In this document: positions 31,343 through 40,998 of the stretch, piece after piece
Layout: each line of letters opens with the position of its first letter
Numbering within the stretch: the stretch's first letter is position 1
Assembly: GCF_000188155.2 (NCBI RefSeq)
Contig: NZ_KE124774.1
Location: forward strand, 1,866,356 to 1,930,355
Length of the DNA stretch: 64,000 bases
Direction of reading: 5' to 3'
Origin: Methylocystis sp. ATCC 49242
Lineage (GTDB): Bacteria; Pseudomonadota; Alphaproteobacteria; Rhizobiales; Beijerinckiaceae
Program-made: the position numbers and the translations under genes
The notes under the pieces: generated by a model
What the model saw: the letters and a program-made list of their open reading frames with translations, nothing else
Database searches by the model: none
Told to the model about the DNA's origin: nothing

Positions 31343-32880
31343 GCGGCCTGTCCTTCCGTGCGCATCGCGTATTTATCGGCCGTGCGGCTGATATACATAC
31401 CCCCGAAAATGCTCCATGCGAACTGGCAATTTCCTGATGGAGATCTTGAAAAAAGAATTATGTCGCCTGTCTCGATTCCCTTCGGAAGATTGCAATGAAT
31501 CTGAATTGCGTCGCCGGGAGTGACGGCCATCCAGTCCAAGGATTCCCAATATTCGGATCCCAGATGACCCACGATGTCGCCTAATGAACCGCCATTTCTG
31601 TTGTGAGCACTTTTCAATACAGCTGCGGCGCACTCGATTGCAGCCTCCGATTGCGTTCCGACATGGCTTACCAGTATGCTCAGTTTTTCGCCGCCGCCAA
31701 ACGGGACGTGAGGCACAACGGCGATAGTTGGCTCTTTTCCTGTCGGATGAACGAGAATGCCATTGTATTGCGGCATCAACTTTACGACGTCAAAATCGGC
31801 AAGTTCAGCCGTCTCGACAAGCTGACACTGCGCAAGATGTTCCTGGCCCAACGTCCGATGCTCTTCGCGCGAGCCGCTAATATAGGTTTTCGCCAAAGGC
31901 GCGGGAACTCGCAGGTCGACGCGGCTGATATCTCCGATTTCGATACTTTCGACCGGCATCAGCGCGCCGACCGTCGGTTGCCTCATGTTTCCCGGCAGCC
32001 CGGAATATACGCGGACGGACAGAGGTCGGTCGCCCTCACGTTTGCCATTGATCGCAAGCGCGTAATCCTTGATCGGGGTCGCCTTGCCAAGGCCCACTGA
32101 GACGATAGGCGTTACTGAATAGGGGATTGTCAGAGAAATTTCCATTGGCTCGTCGAGAGCCTTGATGGAAGGCGGCATCTCAAATCGGGTCCAGGGTCCC
32201 GAAATAGCATCGAGCGACACGACCCACTGACCGATGGATTTGCGCGACCAGCGCCCGATCACCGAGAGAGATATTTGCTGCTTTTCGTTGCCGCCTCGAC
32301 GAACATGCTGGAGCTTCAGCGACACCCCGCTCGGAAAGGGTACGACCTGCGGAAGGGCTTGCGTCAAAGTGACGTAGGAGTTCAGGCCCGTACTTCCTTC
32401 AGAAAACGTCCAGTAATCCTCCGCGTCTGGCAGGGCGAAAGCGAGCCAATCACGAGCGAAGGGGACCGACGTCAGATATTCCTCGAGATGCGAGAACGAG
32501 GTTTGAACTTCTCGCAGCCTGGACCTGACCTCGCCCAGAGCGATAAGGTTTCGACTGTTTTCAGCAAGCGACAAGCGCGCAAAGGCCGTCGCTCGTTTGG
32601 CAAGCCAAAAACAAACTCGGGTTGTCGCTTCGGTCGAGTCGAAAACGAATGTCGAGTCTTCCTCGAGTCCTTTCGGAAACAAGGCGACTCCCGGTTTGAT
32701 AGCCCCTGGTTTTTCGACAATCACGCCCAGCAGCGGCCCGTGCTTGGAAACGTCGTATCCCGTATTCGTCGCCTGATCGAGATCGATGCGTTCGATTCCA
32801 TTATTTTTCAGCAGGGACACCAACCAATCAGGCGCCTGCTTTTCAGTGGCTACGCAGAAGAGACGTTTTTGTTCTAGCAT
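31339..32880 (-). CDS. Uncharacterised polysaccharide-locus protein (possibly DUF6212)
   Basis: 513 residues, no signal peptide or membrane segment seen. N-terminal ~110 residues alternate short strands and helices (RLFCVATEKQAPDWLVSLL); a coiled stretch at ~120-150 (LREVQTSFSHLEEYL) is followed by beta-rich sequence with carbohydrate-binding-like strands to the end. I think it fits DUF6212, known from alphaproteobacterial polysaccharide loci, but this is from memory and not certain. Its stop overlaps the start of the GT2-GT4 gene, so it probably works with that enzyme, for example as scaffold or chain-length partner. Confidence 0.6.
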   Translation of the reverse strand: MLEQKRLFCVATEKQAPDWLVSLLKNNGIERIDLDQATNTGYDVSKHGPLLGVIVEKPGAIKPGVALFPKGLEEDSTFVFDSTEATTRVCFWLAKRATAFARLSLAENSRNLIALGEVRSRLREVQTSFSHLEEYLTSVPFARDWLAFALPDAEDYWTFSEGSTGLNSYVTLTQALPQVVPFPSGVSLKLQHVRRGGNEKQQISLSVIGRWSRKSIGQWVVSLDAISGPWTRFEMPPSIKALDEPMEISLTIPYSVTPIVSVGLGKATPIKDYALAINGKREGDRPLSVRVYSGLPGNMRQPTVGALMPVESIEIGDISRVDLRVPAPLAKTYISGSREEHRTLGQEHLAQCQLVETAELADFDVVKLMPQYNGILVHPTGKEPTIAVVPHVPFGGGEKLSILVSHVGTQSEAAIECAAAVLKSAHNRNGGSLGDIVGHLGSEYWESLDWMAVTPGDAIQIHCNLPKGIETGDIILFSRSPSGNCQFAWSIFGGMYISRTADKYAMRTEGQAA

Positions 32881-33735
32881 CGGGGATCCCCTAACGCCGC
32901 CTGGCGATAATTTTCAACTAACGCAGCCCATCGTCAAAACGCAGATTGACGGACGAAGTCCGAAGAGCGCGAGGCAAATCCGGCCCATAAAAGCTCCGGG
33001 ATGGACGAGGCGCCGAAGCCCGTCGCATGAAAGTTGCACTTTCTGCCGCTCAGTCGGACACGCGACAGGCGCGTTAGCGCTGCCGTGCGCTCCGTGAGAA
33101 GCGGGCGAACGCCGCGAAAAGGTAAACTCTGGCTCACTCCCGACATCTCCGACGCCACTGCAACACTTAAGATGTTACATGAAGATGGCCCAATCCGGAA
33201 TAGCGTCCGGCGACTTTTTTCTTGGCCGGAAGCGGTGGGCATTTTTCCCTTGCTACAAATGCATGATCGCGTCCCGCCGTCGCCTTGCGGGGAGGACCGA
33301 TAAAATTGTCTTCAGGATAGAGCTGTCGTCGCTATTTCGAGCCGCCAGTGATTTGCGATTGTCCGCATCCGCGACGTGGAAAACCTGCTGGGGGAGGCCA
33401 TAGCGGGCGACAAAGTCGCCGTTCGACATATCTCGGCCCGGATTTCCGAACACTGGCGGATCGAGAATGCACATGTATCGCCGACGAAGGGGCGCGCCCG
33501 CCCGTGCCCGGGAAATTTCCAATGAAATCAGGTATTTTTAGCCAGCGAAGATCGGCGGGCGCATAGCTGGGCCTTCACCCCGCGCCCGAGCGGCGTTGTC
33601 GCCCATTGCGCCGACCGCTGACGCGCCCGCCGTCCTCGCGACGGGACCCGCGCACCTCCGACGAAACGCGAACACGCCCCTCCGCAGACATGAAGAATGT
33701 CATACTCCCAATCTCACGCCGGTGCCGGCCAATCA
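32881..33735. other. Long intergenic region upstream of the polysaccharide arm
   Basis: About 850 bases with no firmly supported gene. It holds the promoter for the leftward pair at 28637-32880, the motif ATGTTACATG at 33172-33181 and one short frame listed separately. The composition is mixed and it may contain decayed genes. Confidence 0.45.
33253..33474 (-). CDS. Short hypothetical frame, possibly a gene remnant
   Basis: From ATG 33474 it encodes 73 residues starting MCILDPPVFGNPGRDMSNG and continuing FVARYGLPQQVFHVADADN. The sequence looks protein-like and is collinear with the polysaccharide genes, so it may be the start of a truncated gene of that locus. There is no clear ribosome site and no recognised family. 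Confidence 0.25.
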   Translation of the reverse strand: MCILDPPVFGNPGRDMSNGDFVARYGLPQQVFHVADADNRKSLAARNSDDSSILKTILSVLPARRRRDAIMHL

Positions 33736-34464
33736 TCACTTCAGAAAGACGTAGATATCCACATCGACGTTTGCGTCCTCGCCTTTGAAGTCGGTGAGAT
33801 ATTCCTCGATGATCAGGTCCTTGGTGTCGAGCCCCTTTTCGTCGAGATAGGCCGCGATCGCCTCATAGGTGGCGTCGATCTCGTCATAGGCGCCCCGGTG
33901 CTGGAATTTGAGCGCCTTGCCGGCCGGCGACGCGCCGATCTCGACGCCGTCCGCAAGCTTGACCTTGCCCTCCGGCGCGGCGGTGAGAGGGGCCATCGCT
34001 TCGAAAGAAAAGCCCGTGTCGTCGGTCTTGGTGAAAACGGCGATCGGCCTGCCGTTAACCGTGAGGCCCGCCTTTGTCACAGCGGCGATGAGCTTTTCGA
34101 GCGCGGACGACAGCGTCTTGGCGGCCTCGTCCCACTTGCCCTGCCCCTTGAGCACCGCGGCCGGCCGCGCGTCGACGGCGACGGTCTCGCTCATGACGGC
34201 GGCTGCGGGGTTTTCCTTGGCCGCGCCCTGCTGCGCGTCGGCGGCCCCGGCCGGCTTGTCGGCGACGCTGCCTCCGCCCCTGGCGTCCGTCTGGGCGGAC
34301 GGAGCCGGCTGCGCAGGCGTGACTGGCGTTTCGTCCTCGAGCTCGGGAGCCGGAAACAGCCTGCGCTCGGCGACGATCGCCGCCGTCGCGACGAGAAGCG
34401 CGAAAACCGCCAGCGCGCGCCAGTGACGCCGCAGGCTGTCGATCAAAGCCGGTTCCTCGTCCAT
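33736..34464 (-). CDS. Membrane-anchored GyrI-like small-molecule-binding protein
   Basis: 242 residues: a short cytoplasmic N-terminus, one membrane segment ([16 protein letters not shown], ~18-34), a Pro/Ala-rich linker to ~90, and a C-terminal GyrI-like/AraC-effector-binding domain ([28 protein letters not shown] to [10 protein letters not shown]) with [17 protein letters not shown]. GyrI-like domains bind small hydrophobic or cationic ligands; here the domain would face the periplasm. Divergent from dapF. Confidence 0.8.
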   Translation of the reverse strand: MDEEPALIDSLRRHWRALAVFALLVATAAIVAERRLFPAPELEDETPVTPAQPAPSAQTDARGGGSVADKPAGAADAQQGAAKENPAAAVMSETVAVDARPAAVLKGQGKWDEAAKTLSSALEKLIAAVTKAGLTVNGRPIAVFTKTDDTGFSFEAMAPLTAAPEGKVKLADGVEIGASPAGKALKFQHRGAYDEIDATYEAIAAYLDEKGLDTKDLIIEEYLTDFKGEDANVDVDIYVFLK

Positions 34465-34617
34465 TCCCAGGGCATCCTTTCACACAGGCTGCGAATTACA
34501 TTTGGCCCTTGTCGCGCGCAATTGCGACAGGCGTCGGGCGCCGCGAAACTGGCGCTGCCGCGGCGCAGTCTCTATATACGAGCGCTTGTTAACGGAAACA
34601 GTGCGAGACCGCCCGCG

Positions 34618-35478
34618 ATGCCACATCCGCTCGAAAACCGACCGATCCTGCGCATGAATGGCGCCGGCAACGAAATTCTGGTGCTCGACCTGCGCGGCCT
34701 CGACCATGTCCTCGCGCCGCAGGAGGCGCGCGCCATCGCCGCCGCGCCGGGCCTGCGCTTCGACCAGTTGATGGCGCTGCATGATCCGCGCGAAAAGGGC
34801 GACGACGCCTTCATGCGCATCTATAATGTCGATGGTTCGCTCTCCGGCGCCTGCGGCAATGGCGCGCGCTGCGTGGCCTATGCGCTCGCGCGCGACGGCA
34901 AGGAACGGCTGCGGCTTGCGACCGACGCCGCCCGCATCGAGACGCGGCGCGAAGCCGAGACCGTCTTCACCGTGGACATGGGCCGCCCGCGGCTCGACTG
35001 GCGGGAGATTCCGCTGTCGCGGGAGGCCGACACTCGCACGGTGGCGCTGGAGCCGCCGGTCGCGGGCGCGCCCACGCAATTCAGCGCCGTGAGCATGGGC
35101 AATCCCCATGCGGTGTTTTTCGTGCCCGACGCGCTCGCGACGCCGCTCGAAACATTGGGCCCGAAGCTCGAACATCACCCGCTCTTTCCGCAACGGGCCA
35201 ACATATCCTTCGCACAGATCGTCGCGCGCTACGATATTCTGCTGCGGGTATGGGAACGCGGCACGGGCGCGACGAAGGCCTGCGGCTCGGCCGCCTGCGC
35301 GACGCTCGTCGCGGCGGCGCGCGCGGGTTTCACCGAGCGGCGCGCGCGCGTGCGCCTGCCGGGCGGCGATCTCCATATCGAGTGGCGCGACGACGATCAC
35401 GTCATGATGACGGGGCCGGTTGAGTTCGAATTCGAGACGATGCTTTCCGCGAGCCTTTTCGAGGGCGTCGCCGCGTGA
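34618..35478 (+). CDS. dapF: Diaminopimelate epimerase
   Basis: Converts LL- to meso-diaminopimelate for lysine and peptidoglycan synthesis. I start it at ATG 34618 ([19 protein letters not shown]), giving 286 residues, the normal family length; the open frame extends 307 codons further upstream, but that part is antisense to the GyrI-like gene. The two catalytic cysteines are Cys79 in [10 protein letters not shown] and Cys222 in [11 protein letters not shown]. Its stop overlaps the mtaB start by 4 bases (GTGA). Confidence 0.96.
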   Translation: MPHPLENRPILRMNGAGNEILVLDLRGLDHVLAPQEARAIAAAPGLRFDQLMALHDPREKGDDAFMRIYNVDGSLSGACGNGARCVAYALARDGKERLRLATDAARIETRREAETVFTVDMGRPRLDWREIPLSREADTRTVALEPPVAGAPTQFSAVSMGNPHAVFFVPDALATPLETLGPKLEHHPLFPQRANISFAQIVARYDILLRVWERGTGATKACGSAACATLVAAARAGFTERRARVRLPGGDLHIEWRDDDHVMMTGPVEFEFETMLSASLFEGVAA

Positions 35479-36632
35479 GCGAGATGGCGCGGAATGTCGA
35501 GGTCGTCACCTTCGGATGCCGGCTCAACATGGTCGACTCCGAAGAGCTCGCGCGCCGGCATGAGGGCGAGCGCGAAACGATCATCGTCAACACATGCGCC
35601 GTGACGGGTGAAGCGACCCGGCAGGCGCGACAGGCCATTCGCCGCCTGCATCGCGAGCGTCCGGAGGCGGAGATCGTCGTCGCGGGCTGCGCGGCGCGCA
35701 TCGATCCACAAGCCTTCACATCGATCGAGGGCGTCTCGCGCGTCATCGCCGAGCAGGCGCAAAACCGCGCTGCTGCGGCGGAGGAAGGCACGCGCGCCTT
35801 TCTCGCCATACAGAACGGCTGTGATCACAGTTGCACCTTCTGCATCATTCCGCTTGGCCGAGGCGCCTCGCGCTCCGCGCCGCCGCAGGAGATCGTCGCG
35901 CAGGCTCGCGCGCTCGTCGAGCGCGGCAAACAGGAGATCGCGCTCACCGGGGTCGATCTGACGAGCTATGACGCGGACGGATTGCGGCTCGGAGGGCTTG
36001 TCCGGCTGCTGCTTCGCGAAATTCCCGACTTGCCGCGCCTGCGTCTTTCCTCGATCGATTGCATAGAAGCCGACGACGACCTCATCGTCGCGGCCGCGGA
36101 AGAAGAACGTCTCTGCCCGCATCTGCATCTATCATTGCAGGCAGGCGACGATCTGATCCTGAAACGCATGAAACGGCGACATTCACGCGCCGAAGCCATT
36201 CGTTTTTGCGGGGAACTTCGCGACGCGCGCCCCGACATCGTCTTCGGCGCCGATTTCATCACAGGCTTTCCGACGGAAACGGAAGAAATGTTCACGCGCA
36301 CGCTCGGGCTGGTCGAAGAATGCGGCCTGACGCATCTCCATGTCTTTCCCTTCTCGCCTCGCCCGGGAACGCCTGCCGCGCGCATGCCACAGGTCGCGCG
36401 AGAGGTTGCAAAGGAACGCGCCGCGCGGCTGCGCGAGGCCGGCGACGCGGCGCTGGCGCGCCATCTCGACAGGCAAAAGGGGAAGCGGCTGCGCCTGTTG
36501 ACCGAGCGCGGCGGCATGGCGCGCGCGGCGGATTTCACACCGGCGCGCACGCCGGGCGTAGCGGCGGGAGTGATGATCGACGCCCTCGTCACCGGCCACG
36601 ACGGCCGGGCTCTCGAGACGGCGCGCGGATAG
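35475..36632 (+). CDS. mtaB: tRNA (ms2t6A37) methylthiotransferase MtaB
   Basis: Radical SAM enzyme that converts t6A37 to ms2t6A37 in tRNA. The N-terminal UPF0004 cluster cysteines lie in [32 protein letters not shown] and [10 protein letters not shown]. The radical SAM triad is Cys116, Cys120 and Cys123 (CDHSCTFC), followed by [12 protein letters not shown] and [17 protein letters not shown]. At 385 residues it is shorter than many MtaB proteins, mostly by a shorter spacer before the radical SAM motif. Translationally coupled to dapF; this dapF-mtaB pairing is common in alphaproteobacteria. Confidence 0.95.
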   Translation: MSEMARNVEVVTFGCRLNMVDSEELARRHEGERETIIVNTCAVTGEATRQARQAIRRLHRERPEAEIVVAGCAARIDPQAFTSIEGVSRVIAEQAQNRAAAAEEGTRAFLAIQNGCDHSCTFCIIPLGRGASRSAPPQEIVAQARALVERGKQEIALTGVDLTSYDADGLRLGGLVRLLLREIPDLPRLRLSSIDCIEADDDLIVAAAEEERLCPHLHLSLQAGDDLILKRMKRRHSRAEAIRFCGELRDARPDIVFGADFITGFPTETEEMFTRTLGLVEECGLTHLHVFPFSPRPGTPAARMPQVAREVAKERAARLREAGDAALARHLDRQKGKRLRLLTERGGMARAADFTPARTPGVAAGVMIDALVTGHDGRALETARG

Positions 36633-36749
36633 CGTCGCGTTGGGGAGTTTCGGGCGTGCGTCGCTGTCTGCGGCGTCGAAGCATGCGCCATCGTTCACGC
36701 GCCGAAATTAAATAATGTCGCGCGCGGCGCTGACTGGATGGATCCATGC

Positions 36750-36763
36750 GACGATATATCGTC
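36750..36763. promoter_or_regulatory. Perfect 14-bp palindrome upstream of a methyltransferase gene
   Basis: GACGATATATCGTC is its own reverse complement. It lies 142 bases before the start at 36905 in a 272-base intergenic region, a position suitable for an operator. No regulator is known. Confidence 0.3.
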
Positions 36764-36904
36764 AATCAGCGAGCGCCCAACAGTTCGTCTACTGGTGGGG
36801 CGTCTGGATCGCCTGCCACCGAACGCCAGAAACACTTTCCATGTCATTGAATGTTAGATACACTACCCACTTTGGCGCTACAATGGCACTAGGTGGTTTG
36901 CGGC

Positions 36905-37570
36905 ATGCCGTCATCTTCCCGCTCGGTCGAAACACTGGAGTCCCTCGCAACGAATGTTGGACGCCGTTATAAAACTGCGACGAAATACTTTGAAGCGGCG
37001 GAAGGCGAAATTAACGAGCGCTGGGCGGCATTGGTTTGGCCATTCATCAAGGGCTGCAATTTCGAGACCTGTGTGGACCTGGCGGCGGGGCACGGCCGAA
37101 ACACGGTGAAGCTTCTGGAGTTGCCGGAGTGCAAGCTCGTCTATTGCGTCGAAATCAATCAGGAAAACGTCGACTTCTGTTCAGCAAGATTCTCCGATGA
37201 ACCGCGCGTCGTTTGCATCAAGAACAACGGCGTGACAGTCTCCGGCATTCCTTCCCAATCCGTAACCATGTTTTATTGCTTCGATTCGATGGTCCATTTC
37301 GACTCGGACATCGTACGTAGCTACCTCGCCGAAATCGCGAGAATGCTTGCGCCCCGGGAAGGGCGAGCGTTTCTGCATCACTCCAATTACAGCGCCAATC
37401 CGGGCGGAGATTTTTACCAAAACCCGCATCGGCGGAATTTCATGTCCGCGGAGCTCATGAAGCACTACGCCGCAAAGGAGGGTCTTGCGGTCGAGAAGCA
37501 GCAATTGCTCGACTGGAACTGGGACGGCACGAATATCGACTGCTTCACGCTGTTGCGGCACGGCGAGTGA
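36905..37570 (+). CDS. Class I SAM-dependent methyltransferase
   Basis: 221 residues from ATG 36905 (MPSSSRSVETLESLATNVGRRYKTA). Motif I is TCVDLAAGHGRNTVKLLEL, the acidic strand is VYCVEINQENVDFC, motif II region is SVTMFYCFDSMVHFDSDIV and post-II MLAPREGRAFLHHSNYSANPGG. The gene is visibly AT-richer than dapF and mtaB, so it may be acquired. Substrate unknown. No operon partner on its strand. Confidence 0.85.
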   Translation: MPSSSRSVETLESLATNVGRRYKTATKYFEAAEGEINERWAALVWPFIKGCNFETCVDLAAGHGRNTVKLLELPECKLVYCVEINQENVDFCSARFSDEPRVVCIKNNGVTVSGIPSQSVTMFYCFDSMVHFDSDIVRSYLAEIARMLAPREGRAFLHHSNYSANPGGDFYQNPHRRNFMSAELMKHYAAKEGLAVEKQQLLDWNWDGTNIDCFTLLRHGE

Positions 37571-37616
37571 AATCCGCCAAGTTCCGCAATGAGCGGAATC
37601 GACAAAGGCGACGCCT

Positions 37617-38129
37617 TCACCGCGCCCACATGGCTTCGAACGCCTTCTGAAACCGCTCGACGGCCGCGGGGCATCGCAATGCGACGAGGGAGTTGTCCTG
37701 CTTTCGCAGACCGCTGTGCGTGAAATTGCCTGCGCCTTCGCGCACCAGCACGCCGTCGACGGCGTAGGCCTTCAGATGCATGAAGGGTTGCGGATCGCCC
37801 TTGTAGCGGATTTCGACATTCTCGCGCGCCGCAAGCCGATTGTAGGCCTCCGCTAGCCGGGACGGCATGCGGGCGTCGCGACCGTCGCGATAGAGGCGAA
37901 TGCGCACGCCGCGAAGCGCCGCGGCGTCGAGCGCCTGCACGATGGGAATGCTCGTGAGCACATAGGCCGCCATGTCGATAGAGCGGGTCGCGCGGCCGAT
38001 GAGATCGACGTCGATCGCCTCCAGATTTTCCGCCAGCGCATAGGCGTGCCGCTCGACAACGCAGGAGCTGGCCGCAGCGGCGGACTGCCCGCCAGCACAT
38101 AGAAAAACGATGAGCGACAGACGTTTCAT
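37617..38129 (-). CDS. Secreted PLD-like phosphodiesterase/nuclease
   Basis: 170 residues with a cleavable signal (MKRLSLIVFLCAGGQSAAAAS), so periplasmic. The single HKD motif HLKAYAVDG with GNFTHSGLRKQDNSL downstream matches the one-motif Nuc-type phospholipase D nucleases, which act as dimers. N-terminal AIDVDLIGRATRSIDMAAYVLTS is the usual first strand-helix. It lies 67 bases downstream of the sugar dehydrogenase gene on the same strand. Confidence 0.85.
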   Translation of the reverse strand: MKRLSLIVFLCAGGQSAAAASSCVVERHAYALAENLEAIDVDLIGRATRSIDMAAYVLTSIPIVQALDAAALRGVRIRLYRDGRDARMPSRLAEAYNRLAARENVEIRYKGDPQPFMHLKAYAVDGVLVREGAGNFTHSGLRKQDNSLVALRCPAAVERFQKAFEAMWAR

Positions 38130-38196
38130 TCGGCCCCGGTCCGAGAACGGATACGGAACGCTTCTTGCACGTCAGGATTGCGGAATCCAGCGCCAA

Positions 38197-39405
38197 TTAC
38201 GGCCTGCGATAGGTAATTCGATAGATCGCGCCATTCTGGTCGTCGGTGACGAGCAGCGAGCCGTCCGCGAGTTCCGCGACGTCGACGGGGCGGCCGAGAT
38301 AACGCCCCGCGCCCGTATTCCAGCCCTCTGCGAAGGGCGTCGCCACGCCGCGCCCGTCGGCGCCGGGCCGCGTGAACATCAATCGGGCGCCGATGGGGAC
38401 GCTGCGATCCCAGGAGCCGTGCTGAGCCGAAAAAAGGCCCCCGCGATATTCCGGAGGAAACATAGCGCCGCGATAGAAGGTCATGCCGAGATCGGCGGCG
38501 TGCGCCTGCGTCTCCACCATCGGGAAAACGGCGTCCGCCGGCGGCGTGTCCCGCTCATATTCCTTCGTGCGGACGTGGCCGCCGCCGAACCACGGAAAGC
38601 CGAAGTTCAGCCCCGGGCGATCGGCGCGGTTGATTTCGCCGGGAGGAATGTCGTCGCCCATCCCGTCCACCTGATTGTCGGTGAACCAGAGGGCGTCGTC
38701 GAGGTCGAAATCCATGCCGACGGAATTGCGAACGCCGGTCGCGAAGACTTCACGGCCGGAGCCGTCGGGATTCATGCGGATGATTCCGCCGACGCCGGTC
38801 CGCTCATAGAGCGCGAGCTTGTCGCGCGGCGCCACATTGTCCGGCTGGCCGAGCGAAATATAAAGCCTGCCATCCGGTCCGACGCGGCAGACGCGCGCGG
38901 AGTGACTGCGGCTCTCCGAGCTGCGCGGGACGAGATCACCCGCCTTGACGATCGCCTGCGCTTTCGACGCTGCATCGCGCCAGTTGCTCTCGGCGTCGTC
39001 GAGCCGCGTCACGCGGTTGCGTTCGACGAGAAAGAGAGCGCCCTCTTTCGACAGGCATACGCCATGCGGCATCGTGAGACTCGGCCATGGCGAGAAATCC
39101 TCGACGGCGGCCGCCTTCCCGTCGCCGGGCGTCAGCACATAGGCGCGCTTGTCGTCCGTGCCGACGAAGATCGCCTTGCCTTGCGCGCCGACCGCAAGCG
39201 TGCGCGCGCCCGGCGCCAGCGCATAAAGCGAGATCGAGAATCCCGGCGGCAGCTTGATGCGCTGAAGCGTAGCCTCGACCTCGCGCCGGCGGTTTTCACT
39301 ATCGGCTTGCGCCGGCGCCGAATGCGCGTCCGGGGGAACGGAAAGCGCAGCGGCAAAAGCAAACAGCGCCATTCCGGCGGCGAAAAGTTTTCTTGCAGAA
39401 GACAT
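38197..39405 (-). CDS. PQQ-type sorbosone/glucose dehydrogenase family protein
   Basis: 402 residues, signal peptide in the first ~30 (MSSARKLFAAGMALFAFAAALS). The chain has the six-bladed propeller pattern of the GSDH family: LPPGFSISLYA, MPHGVCLSKEGALFLVERNRV, DGRLYISLGQPDN, GVRNSVGMDFDLDDALWFTDNQVDGMGDDIPPGEINR, FGFPWFGGGH and the closing LADGSLLVTDDQNGAIYRI. Periplasmic oxidation of an aldose or sorbosone is the family activity, but several members are uncharacterised, and the substrate here is open. Confidence 0.88.
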   Translation of the reverse strand: MSSARKLFAAGMALFAFAAALSVPPDAHSAPAQADSENRRREVEATLQRIKLPPGFSISLYALAPGARTLAVGAQGKAIFVGTDDKRAYVLTPGDGKAAAVEDFSPWPSLTMPHGVCLSKEGALFLVERNRVTRLDDAESNWRDAASKAQAIVKAGDLVPRSSESRSHSARVCRVGPDGRLYISLGQPDNVAPRDKLALYERTGVGGIIRMNPDGSGREVFATGVRNSVGMDFDLDDALWFTDNQVDGMGDDIPPGEINRADRPGLNFGFPWFGGGHVRTKEYERDTPPADAVFPMVETQAHAADLGMTFYRGAMFPPEYRGGLFSAQHGSWDRSVPIGARLMFTRPGADGRGVATPFAEGWNTGAGRYLGRPVDVAELADGSLLVTDDQNGAIYRITYRRP

Positions 39406-39494
39406 CCGCGTTGCTTCCCGCGATCAAGACCCGGCCACCAATGCAGGAACGAGCGGTCGAAGCAAGGCCGCGAGACGGCCTTCCCCGACCCCCG

Positions 39495-39938
39495 TCAATG
39501 ACCCATCGTTCGATCGGCGTCGCCGCGCATGGGCGAGACCGGCGGAACCGGCGAGTTCGGCGTGATGGGAGACATTGGCGATTCCTCCCAATAGGGCGCC
39601 GCAGCAAAATGCTCGTGCAAGCGGACCTCCCAGTCGCGGTCATCGAAGCTGTCTTCGTCGAACTGCGGCGCCCCCTTCACCTGCTCCGCGGTGACTGCGG
39701 TGACATACCCGCCAAGGCTCATGTCATAGTGAAAGGCCTTCCAAGGCAGCGGATATTTCCTGCTGCCGAAACCAAGGAAACCGCCGAAGGTCATGATCGC
39801 ATAGCGCACCATGCCGGAGGCGCGGTCGATCATCAGATGGTCGATTTCGCCGATTTTGACCCCCGCGAGGTCATAGACATTGGTCCCTTCGACCCGCTCG
39901 CTGGAAATGAGATTGACGCTGTGCTGGCCCGTTCCCAT
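39495..39938 (-). CDS. PRC-barrel domain protein
   Basis: Start at ATG 39938 (MGTGQHSVNLISSERVEGTN), preceded by GGAGG at a 5-base spacing; the frame extends 65 codons further but without a ribosome site. 147 residues: PRC-barrel from ~5 to 90 (GTNVYDLAGVKIGEIDHLMIDRASGMVRYAIM, FLGFGSRKYPLPWKAF) and a Pro/Ser-rich tail. PRC-barrel proteins of this alphaproteobacterial type are often stress-linked; the role is unknown. Divergent from the TerC gene. Confidence 0.85.
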   Translation of the reverse strand: MGTGQHSVNLISSERVEGTNVYDLAGVKIGEIDHLMIDRASGMVRYAIMTFGGFLGFGSRKYPLPWKAFHYDMSLGGYVTAVTAEQVKGAPQFDEDSFDDRDWEVRLHEHFAAAPYWEESPMSPITPNSPVPPVSPMRGDADRTMGH

Positions 39939-40151
39939 CATCGCCTCCCGCGGCAAGGCGCGAGTCGACTTCGATTCGCGCAATGTCCTAGAACCATTCT
40001 TCAGGCCGAATGTTCCGCCCCGGAAAAACGGGCGGGGCGGTTTTTCCTCCTCACGATAGCGACGGCCCCGAAAAGGACCAGCTTTCGCTGTTGTTGAAAA
40101 CACGCTAATTCGACGACATGGCGCATTGGCCAAAATGCAGGAAACCTACGC

Positions 40152-40862
40152 ATGACTTCTGATCTGACGATCGGATGGGAAATCCTCGAGATCATCTGGA
40201 TCAACATCCTGCTCTCCGGCGACAATGCGATCCTCATTGCGCTCGCCTGCCGGCAACTGCCCGTAAAACAAAGGCGTTGGGGCGTTTTTCTCGGCGCTCT
40301 CGGCGGCGTCGTCCTGCGCGTCGTCTTCACGCTGATCATCGTCGAGCTGATGGCCGTTCCGCTGCTGAAAGCCTTCGGCGCCGTGCTGCTGCTGATCGTG
40401 GCCGTGAAGTTGCTGATCGACGAGACGGAGCATTCCGACGTCAAGGCCAAGCCCAATCTCATGGGCGCCGTCGTCTCGATCATCATGGCCGACGCCGTGA
40501 TGTCGCTCGACAATGTCATCGCCATCGCCGCCGCCGCGCGCGGCTCGGCGCAGCTTATCGTTTTCGGCCTGGCGCTCTCCGTACCGATCGTGATGTTCGG
40601 CGCGGGCTTCCTGTTGAAAGTGCTGGAGCGCTTCCCGCTGCTCGTCTGGGCCGGCGCGGGACTGCTCGGCTGGGTCGCGGGCGACATGGCGGCGGCCGAT
40701 CCCTTCGTTGTCGAGCACACGCATGGAATGATCGACCACGCCATGTTGGAGCGCGCGCTCTGCATCGGCGGCGCGGCGCTCGTGCTTTTGGTCGCATTTA
40801 TGGTGGAGGCCTATCGCCAGTGGCGCGAGGACCAGAAGGCGCGGGAAGAAGGCAAGCTTTGA
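40152..40862 (+). CDS. TerC-family integral membrane protein (YjbE type)
   Basis: 236 residues, about seven membrane segments. The N-terminal LEIIWINILLSGDNAILIALACRQLP and the repeat MADAVMSLDNVIAIAAAARG carry the paired SGDNA/SLDNV acidic motifs of the TerC/LysE superfamily, thought to bind metal ions (manganese or calcium export in studied relatives). AGGAAA lies 7-8 bases before the ATG. The first half of the short leader overlaps the divergent PRC-barrel promoter region. Confidence 0.9.
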   Translation: MTSDLTIGWEILEIIWINILLSGDNAILIALACRQLPVKQRRWGVFLGALGGVVLRVVFTLIIVELMAVPLLKAFGAVLLLIVAVKLLIDETEHSDVKAKPNLMGAVVSIIMADAVMSLDNVIAIAAAARGSAQLIVFGLALSVPIVMFGAGFLLKVLERFPLLVWAGAGLLGWVAGDMAAADPFVVEHTHGMIDHAMLERALCIGGAALVLLVAFMVEAYRQWREDQKAREEGKL

Positions 40863-40998
40863 AAGCCGCGCGGGTCAGCTTCAGCCGGACGGATCGCCGC
40901 TCGGCTGAACAAGACGCTTCGGGAAGAATAGAAGAGCTCTGAAGCGGATTATGTCCGCACAGTCGGATGGCAAGCCGCGCGCATTGCTCCTGAATGCT

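Noticed and set aside
33697-34617. N-terminal extension of dapF by 307 codons
   Set aside because: It runs antisense through the GyrI-like gene, and diaminopimelate epimerase starts normally at ATG 34618.
38110-39501. A 463-residue plus-strand frame
   Set aside because: Antisense to the PQQ-type dehydrogenase, whose propeller motifs and signal peptide are clear.
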